Part shown: piece by piece, positions 16,686 through 24,122 of the stretch
How the letters are laid out: every line of letters starts with the position of its first letter
Position numbering within the stretch: the stretch's first letter is position 1
Assembly: GCF_018069565.1 (NCBI RefSeq)
Contig: NZ_JAGPNL010000009.1
Span: 291,291 to 355,290, forward strand
Reading direction: 5' to 3'
Source of the DNA: Streptomyces tagetis
GTDB lineage: Bacteria; Actinomycetota; Actinomycetes; Streptomycetales; Streptomycetaceae
DNA length: 64,000 nucleotides
Translations under genes and position numbers: made by a program
The notes under the pieces: generated by a model
Seen by the model: the letters and a program-made list of their open reading frames with translations, nothing else
Told to the model about the DNA's origin: nothing
Database searches by the model: none

Positions 16686-16741
16686 CGGCGCCGCCGGCAC
16701 CCGGCCCGGGACGCCCCGGCGCCGGAACCGGCAGCGGGCGC

Positions 16742-16772
16742 TTGACCTTCCCCTTCGGTGAAGCCCCAGCAT
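16742..16772 (+). promoter_or_regulatory. MerR-type promoter with long spacer
   Basis: TTGACC (16742-16747) and CAGCAT (16767-16772) are 19 bases apart, with a dyad CTTCCCC...GGTGAAG in the spacer. Long spacers holding a dyad are the hallmark of MerR-controlled promoters, and the gene 29 bases downstream encodes a MerR domain, so autoregulation is likely. Confidence 0.5.
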
Positions 16773-16800
16773 CGGGGACGGAACGCGACGAGGGGGCCGG

Positions 16801-17886
16801 ATGCGCGAGGACCTGCTGCCGATCGGCGCCTTCGCCAGGGCCTGCGGGCTCTCGCCGAAGGCCCTGCGGCTCTACGACTCACTGGGGCTGCTCCGCCCGG
16901 CCCGGGTCGACCCGGTCACCGGCTACCGCTACTACGCGGCCGGCCAACTGGAGTCGGCCCGGCTGGTGGTGTGGCTACGGCGACTGGACATGCCGCTGGC
17001 CGGCATCCGGGAGGTCTGCGCCCTCGGCCCCGCCGCGGCGGCCCGCGAGATCGGCGCCCACTGGGCCCGTGTCGAGGCGGAGACGGCCCTGCGGCGGGAC
17101 CTCGCCGCGTTCCTGATCGCCCACCTGACACGGGAGCCGGCCCACGGGCCGGGAAAGGACGACCTCACCATGACGGAACTTCGCCACCACGCCCACTCGG
17201 ACACCGGCCGGGTCCGCCCGGCCAACCAGGACGCCGCCTACGCGGGCGGCCGGCTGCTCGCCGTCGCCGACGGGTTCGGCCCGGCCGGCGCCTCCGCGAG
17301 CAGCGCCGCCGTGCAGGCCCTGCGCTTCCTGGACGACGGGGAGCCGCCGGCGGACGGTGTGCTGGACCTGCTGGAGGAGGCCGTACGGGCCGCCGCCGAG
17401 GCGGTGCGGGACGCCGCGTCCGGTGCCGGGGAGGCGGGCACCACCCTGACGGCACTGCTGTGGACCGGATCGCGGCTGGCCCTGACGCACATCGGCGACA
17501 CGCGGGCGTACGTCCTGCGCGACGGCGGGCTCTCGCTCCTCACCCGCGACCACACCCTGGTCCAGTCGATGGTCGACGAGGGGCGGCTGACCCCGCTGGA
17601 GGCGGCGGCCGACCCGCGGCGGTCGCTGCTCGCCCGCGCGCTGACCGGTGACGGCACGGCCGCCCGCCCCGACCTGCGCCTGTACGACTCCCTCCCCGGC
17701 GACCGCTATCTCCTGTGCTCCGACGGCCTGTCCACCGTCGTCCCCGAGCCCCGCCTGCGCGGCCTGCTCGCCGCCGCCCCGGACCCGGACCGGGCGGTGA
17801 CGTCCCTGATCGACGCGGCCGGCGCGGCGGGCGGCCCGGACAACGTCACGTGCGTGGTGGCGGACGCCCCGGCCCTCGCCGCCTGA
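16801..17886 (+). CDS. MerR DNA-binding domain fused to PP2C phosphatase
   Basis: 361 residues. Residues ~5-75 are a MerR HTH and wing (LLPIGAFARACGLSPKALRLYDSLGLL, VDPVTGYRYYAAGQLE); a helical linker follows to ~120. From ~125 a complete PP2C/Stp1-like Ser/Thr phosphatase is present, with its metal-binding Asp motifs: GRVRPANQDA, VADGFG, HIGDTRAYVLRDG, LLCSDGLS and GGPDNVT. The usual MerR effector domain is replaced by the phosphatase, so the protein may couple promoter binding to a phosphorylation or metal signal. GAGGGGG precedes ATG 16801; a strong terminator follows at once. Confidence 0.88.
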   Translation: MREDLLPIGAFARACGLSPKALRLYDSLGLLRPARVDPVTGYRYYAAGQLESARLVVWLRRLDMPLAGIREVCALGPAAAAREIGAHWARVEAETALRRDLAAFLIAHLTREPAHGPGKDDLTMTELRHHAHSDTGRVRPANQDAAYAGGRLLAVADGFGPAGASASSAAVQALRFLDDGEPPADGVLDLLEEAVRAAAEAVRDAASGAGEAGTTLTALLWTGSRLALTHIGDTRAYVLRDGGLSLLTRDHTLVQSMVDEGRLTPLEAAADPRRSLLARALTGDGTAARPDLRLYDSLPGDRYLLCSDGLSTVVPEPRLRGLLAAAPDPDRAVTSLIDAAGAAGGPDNVTCVVADAPALAA

Positions 17887-17893
17887 CCGCTCC

Positions 17894-17939
17894 GGGGTGG
17901 TGCCCCGGGCCTCCCGGTGTCCGGCCGGGGCACCACCCC
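17894..17939 (+). terminator. Strong terminator after the MerR-PP2C gene
   Basis: Perfect 13-bp arms (GGGGTGGTGCCCC and GGGGCACCACCCC) with a 20-nt loop, 8 bases after the stop codon. Confidence 0.75.
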
Positions 17940-18010
17940 CTCCTTGCGGCACGGCACGCTGGTGTAGGAACGGGGGGACCCCCTGTCGCCCAGGCCAAGG
18001 AGCGCGTGCC

Positions 18011-19465
18011 GTGTCCTCCCTCTTCCCCGCCCTCACGGACGATCCGGGCGAACGCGTCGCCCTGCGGTTCGGCGACCGGTCGCTGACGTACGCGCGACTC
18101 GCGGCGGCGGCCGGTGCCGTCGCCGGCCGGGTGCGCGGGGCCGGCCGGGTCGCCGTGTGGGCGACGCCCACCCTGGAGACGGCCGTCGCGGTGGTGGGCA
18201 CCCTGCTCGCCGGCGCCGCCGCCGTACCGCTCAACCCGAGGTCCGGCGGGACGGAGCTGGCGCACATCCTCTCCGACAGCGCCCCCTCGCTGGTGCTCGC
18301 CGCGCCCGGCGACGTGCTGCCGGACCCGGTGGCGGGCCTCCCGCGCGTCGACGTGGACGCCGGTGCGCGCGGCCCCGTCCCCGAGGACCGTACCGCCGGC
18401 AGCGAACCGGCCCTGGTCGTCTACACCTCCGGCACCACCGGCCCGCCCAAGGGCGCCGTCATCCCGCGGCGCGCGGTCGCCCACACCCTGGACGCGCTCG
18501 CCGACGCCTGGGAGTGGACCGGCGACGACGTGCTGGTGCACGGGCTGCCCCTCTTCCACGTGCACGGGCTGGTGCTCGGCGTCCTCGGCCCGCTGCGGCG
18601 CGGCGGGACCGTGCGCCACCTCGGCAGGTTCGATCCCCGGGGCGCGGGGCGGGAGCTGTCCGACGGCGCGACCATGCTGTTCGGGGTGCCGACGATGTAC
18701 CACCGGATCGCGGAGGAGCTGCCCGGCGATCCGGAACTGGCGGCGGCGTACGCCGGGGCGCGGCTGCTGGTCTCCGGGTCCGCCGCGCTGCCCGTGCACG
18801 ACCACGAGCGGATCACCGAGGCGACCGGACGGCGGGTCGTCGAGCGGTACGGGATGACGGAGACGCTGATGAACACCAGTGTGCGGGCGGACGGCGCACC
18901 GCGTCCCGGCACGGTCGGCGTCCCCCTGCCGGGGGTGGAGCTGCGGCTGGTGGAGGAGGACGGCACACCGTTCGCCGCGTACGACGGGGAGCGCGTCGGC
19001 GAGATCCAGGTGCGCGGCCCGAACCTGTTCACCGAGTACCTCAACCGGCCGGAGGCCACCGCCGCCGCCTTCACCGCCGACGGCTGGTTCCGCACCGGCG
19101 ACATGGCGGTGCGCGAGAGCGACGGCTGCGTCCGCATCGTCGGCCGCAAGGCGACCGACCTGATCAAGAGCGGCGGCTACAAGATCGGGGCCGGTGAGAT
19201 CGAGAACGCCCTGCTGGAGCACCCGGGGGTACGGGAGGCCGCCGTCACCGGGGAGCCGGACGCCGACCTGGGCGAGCGGATCGTCGCCTGGGTCGTCCCG
19301 GCCGACCCCCAGTCCCCGCCGGGGCTCGCGGAGCTGGCCGGCCACGTCGCCGGGCGGCTCGCCCCGCACAAGCGGCCCCGGGTCCTGCGGCTGCTCGACG
19401 CGCTGCCCCGCAACGACATGGGGAAGATCATGAAACGCGCGCTGGAGCCGGGCGCGGGGGCGTGA
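18011..19465 (+). CDS. matB: Malonyl-CoA synthetase
   Basis: 484 residues from GTG 18011, with AAGGAG eight bases upstream. ANL-superfamily enzyme that activates malonate (and methylmalonate) with ATP and CoA, supplying polyketide and fatty-acid extender units. Motifs: the phosphate loop VVYTSGTTGPPKGA, LPLFHVHGL, ERYGMTETLMNTS, DGWFRTGD, GRKATDLIKSGGYKIGAGE and the catalytic Lys in NDMGKIMKRAL. The start MSSLFPAL and the internal order match, from memory, the structurally characterised S. coelicolor MatB very closely. It stands alone after a terminator, with no malonate transporter or decarboxylase nearby. Confidence 0.95.
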   Translation: MSSLFPALTDDPGERVALRFGDRSLTYARLAAAAGAVAGRVRGAGRVAVWATPTLETAVAVVGTLLAGAAAVPLNPRSGGTELAHILSDSAPSLVLAAPGDVLPDPVAGLPRVDVDAGARGPVPEDRTAGSEPALVVYTSGTTGPPKGAVIPRRAVAHTLDALADAWEWTGDDVLVHGLPLFHVHGLVLGVLGPLRRGGTVRHLGRFDPRGAGRELSDGATMLFGVPTMYHRIAEELPGDPELAAAYAGARLLVSGSAALPVHDHERITEATGRRVVERYGMTETLMNTSVRADGAPRPGTVGVPLPGVELRLVEEDGTPFAAYDGERVGEIQVRGPNLFTEYLNRPEATAAAFTADGWFRTGDMAVRESDGCVRIVGRKATDLIKSGGYKIGAGEIENALLEHPGVREAAVTGEPDADLGERIVAWVVPADPQSPPGLAELAGHVAGRLAPHKRPRVLRLLDALPRNDMGKIMKRALEPGAGA

Positions 19466-19566
19466 GCGCGGGGGCGCGCGCGTAGGGCGTGCACGGCGTG
19501 AGTGCGGTGGGCATGGTGGACGTGGGCGCGGAGGTTCCCGGCAAGGCGCCCGAACAAACGCTCAGT

Positions 19567-19580
19567 TGTTCCCTGGAACA
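19567..19580. promoter_or_regulatory. Inverted repeat upstream of the 19-codon gene
   Basis: TGTTCCCTGGAACA has perfect 6-bp arms around two bases. It lies 129 bases before the micro-gene start in a relatively AT-rich spacer, and a second small palindrome (TGCCTCAGGCA) follows. Candidate operator; no clear -35/-10 pair was identified. Confidence 0.35.
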
Positions 19581-19708
19581 GGTGATCGTTGCCTCAGGCA
19601 TCGCATGTGGCCACCGCGACGCGCGATACTTACGGTGCGCAAGCGACGGGCTGCAGACCGTAGTTGAGCGCGGTCCCACACATGCATGACGCAAGGAGTA
19701 ACACGATC

Positions 19709-19768
19709 ATGAACCTTCTCACCGACATCCTCGCCGGCCTCATCCACTTCGTCGGCTGGCTGGTCTGA
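19709..19768 (+). CDS. Micro-gene for a 19-residue amphipathic membrane peptide
   Basis: Reads MNLLTDILAGLIHFVGWLV and stop. Support: an excellent Shine-Dalgarno (AAGGAGT at 19693-19699), an ATG at workable distance, and a textbook terminator 17 bases after the stop, so the transcript seems dedicated to this peptide. On a helical wheel N2, T5/D6, A9, H13 and G16 fall on one narrow face and the rest is strongly hydrophobic, as in membrane-surface or membrane-spanning micropeptides. It could be a SpoVM-like localisation peptide, a type I toxin or a regulator of a membrane enzyme; none is proven. Neighbours are matB and mbl. Confidence 0.6.
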   Translation: MNLLTDILAGLIHFVGWLV

Positions 19769-19785
19769 CGGTCAGAAGAACCCGC

Positions 19786-19818
19786 GGCGCCGCCTCCCCG
19801 TCCCAGGGAGGCGGCGCC
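19786..19818 (+). terminator. Strong terminator of the micro-gene
   Basis: Perfect 13-bp arms (GGCGCCGCCTCCC and GGGAGGCGGCGCC) with a 7-nt loop, shortly after the 19-codon ORF. Confidence 0.8.
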
Positions 19819-20038
19819 GTCCGTCTGTCCGCCCACCACCCACCGGCACACGCCCCTCCCCCGCCCTCCCGGGCCTCCTCCCTTCCCGTACCGCCACGAC
19901 ACGCCGCACAGGCCCCCGTTCGGCGGTCCCCCGCCCGGCCCCTCCCCGAAGGCGGCGGCCACCGCGCCCGCGCACGATGCCTGATAAGGCCGGCCACCCG
20001 GCGGCCCCGCACGGTATGCGCTCTCGGGAGGACCCGTC

Positions 20039-21073
20039 ATGACCGCCACTCTGGAGCAGCTCCGCCGCTGCCACTTCGCCGTCGACCTCGGGGCGGCCCG
20101 CACCCGCGTGTACGTGAAGGGCGAGGGACTGGTCGTCGACGAACCCTCCGCCGCCGCGGTCAACACCCGCACCGGCGCGCTCATCGCCGTCGGCGAACTC
20201 GCCGAGCGGATGACCGGCCGCACCCCCGGCTACATCCGCGTCGTGCGCCCGGTCTCCGGCGGCACGGTCGTCGACATCGAGATGGCCCAGCGCATGCTGC
20301 GCCACCTGCTCGGCGACAAGGTGCGCCGCACCCTGCGCCGCAAGCCCCGGCTGCGCGCCGCCGCCTGCACCCCGCACGACGCCGACCCCCTCGCCCAGCG
20401 CGCCGCCATCGAGACACTGGTCGGACTCGGCGCCCGCCGGGTGGAACTCGTGGACACGCTCATCGCCGCCGCCGTCGGCTGCGGACTGCCGGTGGAGCAG
20501 CCCGAGGCCACCATGATCATGGTGTGCGGCGCGCACTCCACGCAGGTCGCGGTGCTCTCCCTCGGCTCGATCGTGACCGCCGAGCGCGTCCCCGTCGGCG
20601 GCGAGGCGGTGGACCACGCGATCGTGCAGCACCTGCGCCACCAGCACCAGCTCATGCTGCCCAGCCAGTCGGTGCGCCCCTTGCAGGTCGCCCTGTCCGG
20701 CACCGGCCTCACCGCGAAGGGGCCGATGTCGACCGAGATCCACGGCCGGGACGTGGCGACCGGGCTGGCCCGCAGCGTCCGGGTCGACACGGAGGCGGTG
20801 CGCGCCGCCATCCAGACGCCGCTGACCGCCGTGCTCGACGGCATCGGCAAGGTGCTGCGGGACTGCCCGCCCGACCTCGTCGCCGACCTCGCCGACCGCG
20901 GGATCATGATGGTCGGCGGCAGCGCGCTGCTCCCCGGCTTCGACCAGATGCTGCGTCAGGCGACCGGCATGCCGGTGACCATCGCGGAACGGCCCGACGT
21001 GTGCGCCGTCCAGGGACTCGGCACGATGCTGGAGGGCCTGGTGGAGCCGCTGGTGCTGGACCCGCTGGCCTGA
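20039..21073 (+). CDS. mbl: MreB-like actin homologue Mbl
   Basis: 344 residues. Actin-fold ATPase of the MreB family, which directs spore-wall synthesis in Streptomyces. Seen: phosphate-1 region VDLGAARTRVYVKGEGLVVDEPS, TGRTPGYIRVVRPVSGG, VELVDTLIAAAVGCGLPV, the phosphate-2-like region MIMVCGAHSTQVAVLSLG, GGEAVDHAIV and the adenosine-type motif IMMVGGSALLPGFDQ. The canonical DxGTxxT-type residues are partly altered (DLGAART), as expected for the diverged second MreB paralogue of Streptomyces rather than MreB itself. No mreC/mreD are adjacent, which also points to Mbl. GGAGG precedes ATG 20039; a GAF sensor kinase follows after 21 bases. Confidence 0.88.
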   Translation: MTATLEQLRRCHFAVDLGAARTRVYVKGEGLVVDEPSAAAVNTRTGALIAVGELAERMTGRTPGYIRVVRPVSGGTVVDIEMAQRMLRHLLGDKVRRTLRRKPRLRAAACTPHDADPLAQRAAIETLVGLGARRVELVDTLIAAAVGCGLPVEQPEATMIMVCGAHSTQVAVLSLGSIVTAERVPVGGEAVDHAIVQHLRHQHQLMLPSQSVRPLQVALSGTGLTAKGPMSTEIHGRDVATGLARSVRVDTEAVRAAIQTPLTAVLDGIGKVLRDCPPDLVADLADRGIMMVGGSALLPGFDQMLRQATGMPVTIAERPDVCAVQGLGTMLEGLVEPLVLDPLA

Positions 21074-21094
21074 GCCGCCGAGGACACCGCGTAC

Positions 21095-22501
21095 ATGACC
21101 GGACAGGCCGCGCCCCGGCCGACCCGACTCCTCGAAGCCGTCCTCGACGTCGGCGCCGACCTGGACCTGCGGGGCACCCTCCAGCACATCGTGGACGGCG
21201 CCGTCGAACTGACCGGCGCCGCCCGCGCCGCCCTGACCACCGCCGACCCGGCGCGGGACGGCCTGGCCGAGATCCGCGCCCAGGGCCCGGACGACGTACC
21301 GGGTCCGGCCCACCGGCTGCGGGTGCCGATCGACGTCAACGGCGAGCCGTTCGGCGCCCTGCACCTGACCGGCCGGCCCGGCGGCCCCCCGTTCACCACC
21401 GAGGACGAGCAGGTCCTGCGGTTCCTCGCGGTGCGGGCCGGCATCGCGATCGGCAACGCCCGGCTCTACGAGGCGGCCCGGCAGCGCGAACGCTGGATCG
21501 AGGGCGCCGCCGCCGTCACCACGGCCCTGCTCACCCGGGAGAACGCCGGTGACGCCCTGACGACCGTCGCCGAACGGGCCCGTCTCCTCGCCGACGCCAC
21601 GGCGGGCGTGATCCTCCAGCCGACCCCGGAGGGCGGCATGGAGATCGTGACCGCGTCGACGCCGGACGACCCCGACGGCATCGTCGGCGCCACGATCGCG
21701 CCCGGCAGCCCCGTCCTGCGCCTGCTCCTGGGCGGGGAGCCGGTCTTCATCGACGACTCGGCGACCGACCCCCGGATGACGACGCGCGTACGGCACCGGT
21801 TCGGGCCGAGCATGATGCTGCCGCTCCAGGCGGGCGGCCGGCTGATCGGCACGCTCGCCCTGCCCCGCCGCCGCGGCGACCGCGCCTACACCGAGACCGA
21901 ACGGCTGCTGGCCACCCAGTTCGCCTCGCAGGCCGCCCTCGCCCTGGTCCTCGCCGACGCCCGGCACGGCCGGGAACGCCTCGCGGTCTACGAGGACCGC
22001 GACCGTATCGCCCGCGACCTGCACGACCTGGTGGTGCAGCGGCTCTTCGCCACCGGCATGATGCTGGAGTCCACCCAGCGCCGGCCGGGCGCGGGCGCCA
22101 TCCGCGACGTCCTCGGGCGGGCCGTGGAGGAACTGCGCTCCACGGTGCAGGAGGTACGTACCGCGATCTTCGCCCTCCAGCAGCCGCCGGCCGGCCCGCC
22201 GACGGGACTGCGCGGCAGGGTGCTGCGCGAGACGGAGGCCACCGCGGCCCGGCTCGGCTTCCCGGTGTCCGCGCACTTCACCGGCGCCGTCGACCACCGC
22301 GTCCCGGACCCGGTCGCCGACCGCCTGCTCACGGCGCTGCGCGAGGCGCTGGCCGACGCGGCCGACCGCGACGGCGTCACCCGCGTCCGGGTCACCGTGG
22401 ACGTGACCACGCCCCTGCCCGACGACCGCGACGGCGTCCGCCTCACCGTCCACGACGACGCCACCCCCGGCACGACGACCCTCTGGTACTCCCCGCTCTG
22501 A
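21095..22501 (+). CDS. GAF-domain sensor histidine kinase with degenerate ATPase domain
   Basis: 468 residues, 21 bases after mbl and probably co-transcribed. Two GAF domains (about 10-160 and 170-310) precede a HisKA_3 dimerisation helix with an intact phospho-acceptor His (DRIARDLHDLVVQRLFATGMML). The following ATPase part is short and altered: the N-box reads LREALADAADRDGV instead of a form with Asn and RHA, and the G-boxes are absent (VHDDATPGTTTLWYSPL at the end). It may no longer bind ATP and may work as a GAF sensor or scaffold, or heterodimerise with an active kinase. No response regulator is adjacent. Confidence 0.85.
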   Translation: MTGQAAPRPTRLLEAVLDVGADLDLRGTLQHIVDGAVELTGAARAALTTADPARDGLAEIRAQGPDDVPGPAHRLRVPIDVNGEPFGALHLTGRPGGPPFTTEDEQVLRFLAVRAGIAIGNARLYEAARQRERWIEGAAAVTTALLTRENAGDALTTVAERARLLADATAGVILQPTPEGGMEIVTASTPDDPDGIVGATIAPGSPVLRLLLGGEPVFIDDSATDPRMTTRVRHRFGPSMMLPLQAGGRLIGTLALPRRRGDRAYTETERLLATQFASQAALALVLADARHGRERLAVYEDRDRIARDLHDLVVQRLFATGMMLESTQRRPGAGAIRDVLGRAVEELRSTVQEVRTAIFALQQPPAGPPTGLRGRVLRETEATAARLGFPVSAHFTGAVDHRVPDPVADRLLTALREALADAADRDGVTRVRVTVDVTTPLPDDRDGVRLTVHDDATPGTTTLWYSPL

Positions 22502-22519
22502 CCGGGAGCCGGACAGCCC

Positions 22520-22576
22520 TCCGGGCCCCGGGCGGGCATCCGGGCCCCGGGCGGCCATCCGGGCCCCGGGCGGAGC
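22520..22576. repeat. 19-bp tandem repeat, three copies
   Basis: Units TCCGGGCCCCGGGCGG plus three bases start at 22520, 22539 and 22558, just after the kinase gene. Confidence 0.75.
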
Positions 22577-22609
22577 CGGCCCCCGCACGGCCGCCCGGGG
22601 TCGGCTCCG
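22571..22609. terminator. Hairpin between convergent genes
   Basis: Arms CGGAGCCG and CGGCTCCG extend inwards through a G/C-rich, nearly complementary stretch. It lies between the ends of the kinase gene (+) and the small acidic protein gene (-), so it may terminate both. Confidence 0.5.
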
Positions 22610-22657
22610 CCCGGAGCCGGTGGTGACGTCGGAGCTGAACCGCTTCCGACCCGCGGC

Positions 22658-22828
22658 TCAGCTCCGGCGCGGGTCGTCCGCCTCCCGGTCCTCCCCCGCC
22701 GGAGGCGTCTCCTCACGCTCGCCCTCGGCCTGCGAAGGGGTGGGGTGCGGCGGGCTCAGCCGCCCGCTGTCCTGCTCGTCGTCCCGCTCGCCCTCGGCCT
22801 GCGACGGAGTCGGGGTGAAGTCACTCAT
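22658..22828 (-). CDS. Small acidic protein with a duplicated TPSQAEGER motif
   Basis: 56 residues, below usual gene-caller size. ATG 22828 follows GAGGAGG on the minus strand. The start is MSDFTPTPSQAEGER; the motif TPSQAEGER recurs ~23 residues later, so the gene arose by internal duplication (the DNA repeats as well). It is rich in Glu, Asp, Pro and Arg, has no hydrophobic segment, and is probably intrinsically disordered. Function unknown. A genuine gene is supported by the ribosome site and the repeated protein motif, although the opposite strand is also open. Confidence 0.6.
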   Translation of the reverse strand: MSDFTPTPSQAEGERDDEQDSGRLSPPHPTPSQAEGEREETPPAGEDREADDPRRS

Positions 22829-23071
22829 CTGCCTGCCTCCTCACGCACCCGCCCCGAGTACCCACCTCTCCGCCGGAGAAAGCCCCTGACGGACGGGATA
22901 CGGCGGGCGTGCAGACGCGGCCCCAGCAGCGACCTGGGCATGATGCCGACGTTGCGGCTCCGCCGCCCCGGCCGGACCGCGAAGGCCAGGCACGGTGAAG
23001 TGACCCCGTGCCCCGCCGCCGCCACGCGAAACCCTGGTGAACTCCCCCACCCCGCTGGCTAATGTCGTGGG

Positions 23072-23431
23072 ATGAGCACTCGCACCTTCCGCATCACCGT
23101 CCGCGGCGTCTTCGACGGACTCAGCGACGGTCAGCGTGCCGAACTCCTCGCCGACGCCGCGGAACACGACATCCTGCGCGCGGCCTTCACCCGCGAGGGG
23201 CACCTCAGTTACGACGTGGCGGCACGCTCCGCCTTCACCTTCCGCTTCGAGGACTCGGGAGAGGAAGAGGAGGACATCCTGGCGGCGTCCGAACGCGCGG
23301 AGGAAGCCGCGAAGACATGGCTGACCGAACGCGGCTACGGCTACAAGAACCTCCGTTCCCAAGCCGAAGACCTCTCCCAGGCCCCCCTGAGCAAACGCCA
23401 ACGCCGCGCGGCATCCCGAAACACCCCCTGA
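23072..23431 (+). CDS. DUF6204-type family protein
   Basis: 119 residues. Starts MSTRTFRITVRGVFDGLSDGQRAELL with a compact alpha/beta layout: a first strand, HDILRAAFTREGHLSYDVAARSAFTFRF, an acidic stretch, then a long helix ending RGYGYKNLRSQAEDLSQAPLSKRQRR. By overall appearance this matches the small actinobacterial family annotated as DUF6204; no biochemical function is known to me. The start is the first ATG after a short upstream spacer, with no strong ribosome site. Confidence 0.75.
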   Translation: MSTRTFRITVRGVFDGLSDGQRAELLADAAEHDILRAAFTREGHLSYDVAARSAFTFRFEDSGEEEEDILAASERAEEAAKTWLTERGYGYKNLRSQAEDLSQAPLSKRQRRAASRNTP

Positions 23432-24122
23432 CCCCGCCACAGCCGCTCCGGCACCGGACTCCGCGACTCACGATCGTGGGCACCGACGTGGTGCCGGTCG
23501 ACTGCCTCTCCACATCAGGGAGAACGGCCTGTGGGCCGGGTTCGGCTGTGTCCAGGGCGGCGCCGGCTTGGTCGGCGAGTGCTGTGGCAACGAGGCGTGA
23601 CGCCACCGAATTGAAGATCTCGCCCATTACGCCAACGGCGGCGTGCCGCCTCCCGTCACGCAAACCGGTGGCGAGGGGGGTCGATTCCGGCGAACAAGGC
23701 TGCCCGGAGCGTCACGCCGGCTCCCCTGGCGATTCGGCCGGGCCAGGACCGGCGCCACGCTCGTACGCGCGGGACTGAGGTCACCGGTTCCGGCCCCGCT
23801 TCTGCCCACACTGAGCGATGTGAACAAGGGCCATGAAAAGGATGAGTGGGACTCCGGAGTGCCTCGTCCATCCGAAGCGCTGCCAGGTCTCGACCAGGAG
23901 CAACTCCGGGTACTGCGCCAGGTCGGCCGGCAGTGGCATCGCGTGGCCCCGCGGTCCGCGACGGAACACCGGGCGCTTCCTGTCAACCCTGACACGGGTG
24001 TTTTTCCCCCGGCGGCGGACATTCACCCGACCCGGTTCGGCCAGTTGGTACGCGTCAGCTCCCTGGGCGGAGGCGTATCGGAGCAAAGGGCTGACGGCGC
24101 GGACGAGGCCGGTCGCTCACCT
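23432..24122. other. Long gap of unclear content before the permease gene
   Basis: 691 bases with weaker codon bias than the neighbours. Two things might be coding: an antisense open stretch starting at 23627 on the minus strand (MGEIFNSVASRLVATALADQ...), which has some protein-like character, and an upstream extension of the permease frame back to GTG 23820. Neither is convincing. No c-di-AMP (ydaO) riboswitch pattern, often found before such permeases, was recognised. Confidence 0.4.

Noticed and set aside
19489..19689. 66-codon plus-strand frame upstream of the micro-gene
   Set aside because: No ribosome site, low codon bias, and it covers the palindromes of a likely control region.
23432..24122. 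c-di-AMP (ydaO) riboswitch before the KimA-like gene
   Set aside because: The expected conserved segments were not found by eye; a covariance-model search would decide.
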